This document shows positions 3,656 to 6,414 of a DNA stretch of 6,414 bases, in pieces. A program made the translations under genes and the position numbers. The notes under the pieces were generated by a model. That model was not told the DNA's origin. It searched no databases and saw only the letters and a list, made by a program, of their open reading frames with translations. Position 1 is the first letter of the stretch. Each line of letters begins with the position of its first letter. Location: NCBI GenBank assembly GCA_017626625.1, contig JAGAIK010000541.1:1-6414 (forward strand), in the 5' to 3' direction. Source of the stretch: Roseburia sp. (lineage in GTDB: Bacteria > Bacillota > Clostridia > Lachnospirales > Lachnospiraceae).

Positions 3656-6414
3656 TTATTTCTTTACTGTAATCTTAATCTTTGCTGTTTTCTTACTTCC
3701 GTCCTTCGTTGTAGCTGTTATGGTTACAGTTCCTTTCTTTTTCGCAGTAACAACACCCTTGGAACTTACGGTTGCCACCTTCTTATTAGAAGATTTCCAG
3801 GTAACTTTCTGATTTTTTGCAGTTATCGGGCTTACCGTTGCCTTTAAGGTCTGTTTTGCCTTTACCTTCATCTGCTTGTTTCCTTTAATGGTCAGCTTGG
3901 AAACCTTTACGACTGCTTTTTTCGCCTTTAAGGTTACGGTTGCTTTCTTTCCGTCCGCTGTCTTTGCAGTAATTTTTACGGTTCCGGTCGCCTTGATTTT
4001 TACTTTTCCTTTGGAGGAAACTGTTGCAATCTTCTTATTGGAAGTAGACCATTTCACCTTCGCATTTTCTGGCGCCGTTGTTTTCGGTGAAACCACAGCT
4101 TTTAAGGTATAGCTCTGCCCCTTCGTCACCGGAAGGCTCTTTCCGGAAACCTTGGTACTATTAATCTGAATGCTGAGGCTCTTTGTTTTCTGGCTGACCT
4201 TTACGGTACACTCTGCCGTCTTGTCCCCTGCCTTTGCAGTAATCACTGCTGTTCCGTTTCCAACTGCCTTAACAACACCATCTGCAACTGTGGCAACTTT
4301 CTCATTGGAAGAAGTCCATGTCACCGTCTTATCGGAAGCGTTATCTGGTGTAACAGCAGCTGTCAAAGTCTGTGTTTTTCCGATGGTGTCAAAGCTGAGA
4401 GAGCTCTTGTCAAGAGTAATTCCGCTCACCGCCACACTCTGGGTTCCGTCACCGGTACTGCCGTTGTCACTGCTGCCGCCATTATTGCCGTTGCCGCCGT
4501 TATCTCCGCTTCCGCTGTTGTCACCACTGCCGCCATTTCCTCCGTTGCCGTCGTCGTTATTATCCGCCGCATAAGAATCAAAGTCTTTTGCCTGCGTGCC
4601 GTTGATGGTTAAAACAATGTTGCTGACACTGATATCCACACATCTGGAAACAAACATACCCACATATACATAGTCACCGTCAATAGAGTTTAATGCAAAA
4701 TCATATCCTTCAATGACGGCTGCGTTGTCACCGTATTTTGCAGAATATCCGTCTGTTGTGCTGGCAATTTCCAGGCTGACAGTCTCGCCTGCTGACGGAG
4801 CTGCCGCCAGAGAACCGCCGCTGTAGGTAAGGGTACCATTCTTTCTGGCATAGGTATTGTAACCTAACAGATTTGCCTTCTGGAACGAGGTTCCTGCCAC
4901 CACATAATCACCCATCAGGTTGCTATTAGTTACATCCACATACATATCATCTCTTACCATCAGACCAAATGCAGACTGTGCAGAAGGTTTCCCTGCCGTA
5001 TTATAGCTGTTTACTGTTACATCCGCTTTCAGTGAGAAGCTGCTTCCTACCGGAATGCGGACATAATACATGGCAATTCCGTCCTGTGACGCCGCAATTT
5101 TTCCGCCATTGTTTGTCACGCTGATATTCATATTCGAATTCGCATCTGCTCCCATGGTGGTCTTTGCATCGCTGACACTTGCGCCAAACAGGGACGCATA
5201 CCATATGTTTCCGTTGCTGTCCTTATAGGACGGCCATTTCTCACTGGTGGTTGCAGGCTGTGTATAAACAGGCTCTACATAGTCTACATTGATGGATTTT
5301 TCCTTCCATGCAGCCACGCTGTTCATGGGGTCTGCCAGATTTTTCTTCAAATATGCCTTTAATCCGGACGTGCTGTCCTTCAAATCTCCTGCAATGAGAT
5401 AAGCATTGACTGCCGCACCAAAAAGATTGGTATGGGTGTTGTCCACGCTGTTCTCTTTTTTACTGGTCCATGCGTGCATATACTTCGTATCATTTTCCGT
5501 ATCGCTGTCTGTATCTACCTGCATATTTAACGCAATGGTCTGCGCTGTCAAATCACATACCGGAATATTTAACGCACTTCCCGTATCACGGATTGCCTTG
5601 GCATAATCGCCGGTTGCTGTGACATGTCCGTTTTCTCCGCTGTAATCGTTTAAGGTGCTTCTTCTGGCAATCGGAGTAACTAAAACAACCTCTACACCTT
5701 TATCCTGTGCCTTTTTCACATAATTCTCATATAAGCTGTTTGCAAAACTGCCTGCGGTCTGATAATCTCCGTTACCGTCTGTGAAAGTGGCATCTCCAGT
5801 CTTTTCATCATTGTGTCCGAAACCAATGATTAAATAATCTCCAGCCTGCATTCCGTCTAACAAGGTCTGATAGTTTACATTCTGCAGAAAGCTCTTAGAA
5901 CTCGTTCCTGAAACTGCAAGATTTTCTACTGTCACATGATAATTCAGGTAATTGCCAAGCTGTGTTCCCCAACCGTAACGGGGCATATAATATTTGTCAG
6001 TGAAACTGCATACCGTACTGTCTCCTACTACCCAGAGGGTTGTGTCCGCCTGAATATCCTTTAAATCAGCACCTGCATCCAATGCAGCCTTCGCCTCATC
6101 TGTCAATGTTAAAAGTCCTTTCATATCAATGGTTCCGTCCGCATTTCTGACTGGTACATTAGAGGTATCCAGGTTTTCAAAAATGCTGCCGTCCAACGCT
6201 GCGCCGGAACCGCTCTTCGAAGTCTGTGCCGTGGTATCCCACAGATAGTTGTTATCAGAGGTTGTAATCAGGTCGTTCTGATTTGTCAGAGAAACCTGCT
6301 CTCCAATGGTTAAAATCTTATCATTTCCTATAATTGCTGTACGGAAAGATATTAATCCGTCTGCTGCAAAATTCGTGTCAATTCCTTTGTTAGAGTACAT
6401 TGCCACATTGTAGC
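3656..6414 (-). CDS. Secreted modular pectin-degrading enzyme: lyase beta-helix end, CE12 SGNH acetylesterase, BIG2 x3 (5' end missing)
   Basis: The reading frame is open to the window edge (Y-N before the V at 6406), so the first part lies outside; numbering here counts from 6406. Residues 1-105 look like the last coils of a pectate-lyase beta-helix, ending in a F-x-N-L-D-T-S...R-N-A-D-G-T-I-D tail as seen in PL9/PL1-type lyases. Residues about 122-345 are a CE12/SGNH domain: G128-D-S130-T, G167 in N-L-A-V-S-G-T-S-S-K-S-F, G197-H-N199-D, and D322-N-T-H325. Every catalytic and oxyanion residue is present, so acetyl ester hydrolysis on rhamnogalacturonan or pectin is expected. Residues about 380-610 are a beta-sandwich-like module, possibly carbohydrate binding. 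A Gly/Asn/Asp linker spans 615-654, and BIG2 domains are near 656-738, 744-828 and 834-916. There is no LPXTG. The protein is probably extracellular, removing acetyl groups so that the fused lyase can cut. It is followed at once by its own terminator. Confidence 0.92.
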   Translation of the reverse strand, partial: YNVAMYSNKGIDTNFAADGLISFRTAIIGNDKILTIGEQVSLTNQNDLITTSDNNYLWDTTAQTSKSGSGAALDGSIFENLDTSNVPVRNADGTIDMKGLLTLTDEAKAALDAGADLKDIQADTTLWVVGDSTVCSFTDKYYMPRYGWGTQLGNYLNYHVTVENLAVSGTSSKSFLQNVNYQTLLDGMQAGDYLIIGFGHNDEKTGDATFTDGNGDYQTAGSFANSLYENYVKKAQDKGVEVVLVTPIARRSTLNDYSGENGHVTATGDYAKAIRDTGSALNIPVCDLTAQTIALNMQVDTDSDTENDTKYMHAWTSKKENSVDNTHTNLFGAAVNAYLIAGDLKDSTSGLKAYLKKNLADPMNSVAAWKEKSINVDYVEPVYTQPATTSEKWPSYKDSNGNIWYASLFGASVSDAKTTMGADANSNMNISVTNNGGKIAASQDGIAMYYVRIPVGSSFSLKADVTVNSYNTAGKPSAQSAFGLMVRDDMYVDVTNSNLMGDYVVAGTSFQKANLLGYNTYARKNGTLTYSGGSLAAAPSAGETVSLEIASTTDGYSAKYGDNAAVIEGYDFALNSIDGDYVYVGMFVSRCVDISVSNIVLTINGTQAKDFDSYAADNNDDGNGGNGGSGDNSGSGDNGGNGNNGGSSDNGSTGDGTQSVAVSGITLDKSSLSFDTIGKTQTLTAAVTPDNASDKTVTWTSSNEKVATVADGVVKAVGNGTAVITAKAGDKTAECTVKVSQKTKSLSIQINSTKVSGKSLPVTKGQSYTLKAVVSPKTTAPENAKVKWSTSNKKIATVSSKGKVKIKATGTVKITAKTADGKKATVTLKAKKAVVKVSKLTIKGNKQMKVKAKQTLKATVSPITAKNQKVTWKSSNKKVATVSSKGVVTAKKKGTVTITATTKDGSKKTAKIKITVKK
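4445..4564 (-). repeat. Gly/Asn/Asp/Ser-rich linker tract in the pectin enzyme
   Basis: Encodes residues 615-654 (numbered from 6406), made of G-G-N-G, G-S-G-D-N and G-G-S-S-D-N type blocks. It is a flexible, acidic linker separating the catalytic and binding part from the BIG2 tail. The DNA is GCC/GTT-repetitive on the plus strand and may be prone to length change. Confidence 0.8.

Noticed and set aside
3054..3812. 252-codon plus-strand frame across the junction of the two large genes
   Set aside because: It is antisense to the signal peptide region, the terminator and the BIG2 tail, with no ribosome site or recognisable domain.
6398..6406. GTG at 6406 or ATG at 6400 as the true start of the pectin enzyme
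   Set aside because: The frame stays open to the window edge, there is no signal peptide, and the sequence begins in the middle of a beta-helix-like domain, so the start lies upstream.

Overview
The window looks like a piece of chromosome from a gut-type Firmicute in the class Clostridia, probably Lachnospiraceae-like. This is inferred from three things: the purine-rich Shine-Dalgarno sequences (GGGGAGG or AGGGGG); the surface-protein vocabulary of Ig-like BIG2 repeats, the H...ATCT..G...CxxCG...IPAxGH cysteine module and the lysine-rich 'TVKK' type C-termini; and a pectin-active modular enzyme. All supported genes lie on the minus strand, so the window reads from right (6414) to left (1).

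Region 6414-3656 is the 3' part of a very large secreted pectin-degrading enzyme whose start lies outside the window. It carries the last turns of what looks like a pectate-lyase beta-helix, then a complete SGNH/CE12 (rhamnogalacturonan acetylesterase-type) domain with all catalytic blocks, a beta-sandwich-like module, a Gly/Asn/Asp linker and three BIG2 domains. A clear intrinsic terminator (3612-3641) follows within about 15 bases of the stop.

Region 3620-800 is a separately promoted gene for a 909-residue secreted surface protein. It has a signal peptide, a beta-helix-like N-terminal half, a 78-residue Pro-x linker encoded by tandem DNA repeats, a cysteine-pair module, and a C-terminal Lys-rich MBG-like plus FN3-like pair. 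I cannot name its function. Its most likely role is as a surface adhesin or polysaccharide-binding protein at the same pectin substrate, but that rests only on neighbourhood and fold. A strong hairpin terminator lies at 699-740.

Region 698-1 begins with a 307-bp intergenic stretch (493-799). It holds the terminator, a 35-bp near-perfect composite dyad (627-661), a good sigma-A-type promoter directly next to that dyad, and a 5' leader. The leader leads into a small XRE-HTH + AbrB fusion regulator (46-492), whose stop codon overlaps the start of a further gene that leaves the window. That gene's first residues (MRKHEIDNLR...) resemble acyltransferase-3 family membrane proteins. The regulator/acyltransferase pair forms a translationally coupled operon that appears unrelated to the pectin genes.

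No RNA genes, CRISPR arrays, insertion sequences or attachment sites were seen. The items most worth a second look are the dyad next to the regulator promoter, the uncharacterised beta-helix surface protein, and the lyase-esterase-BIG2 fusion.
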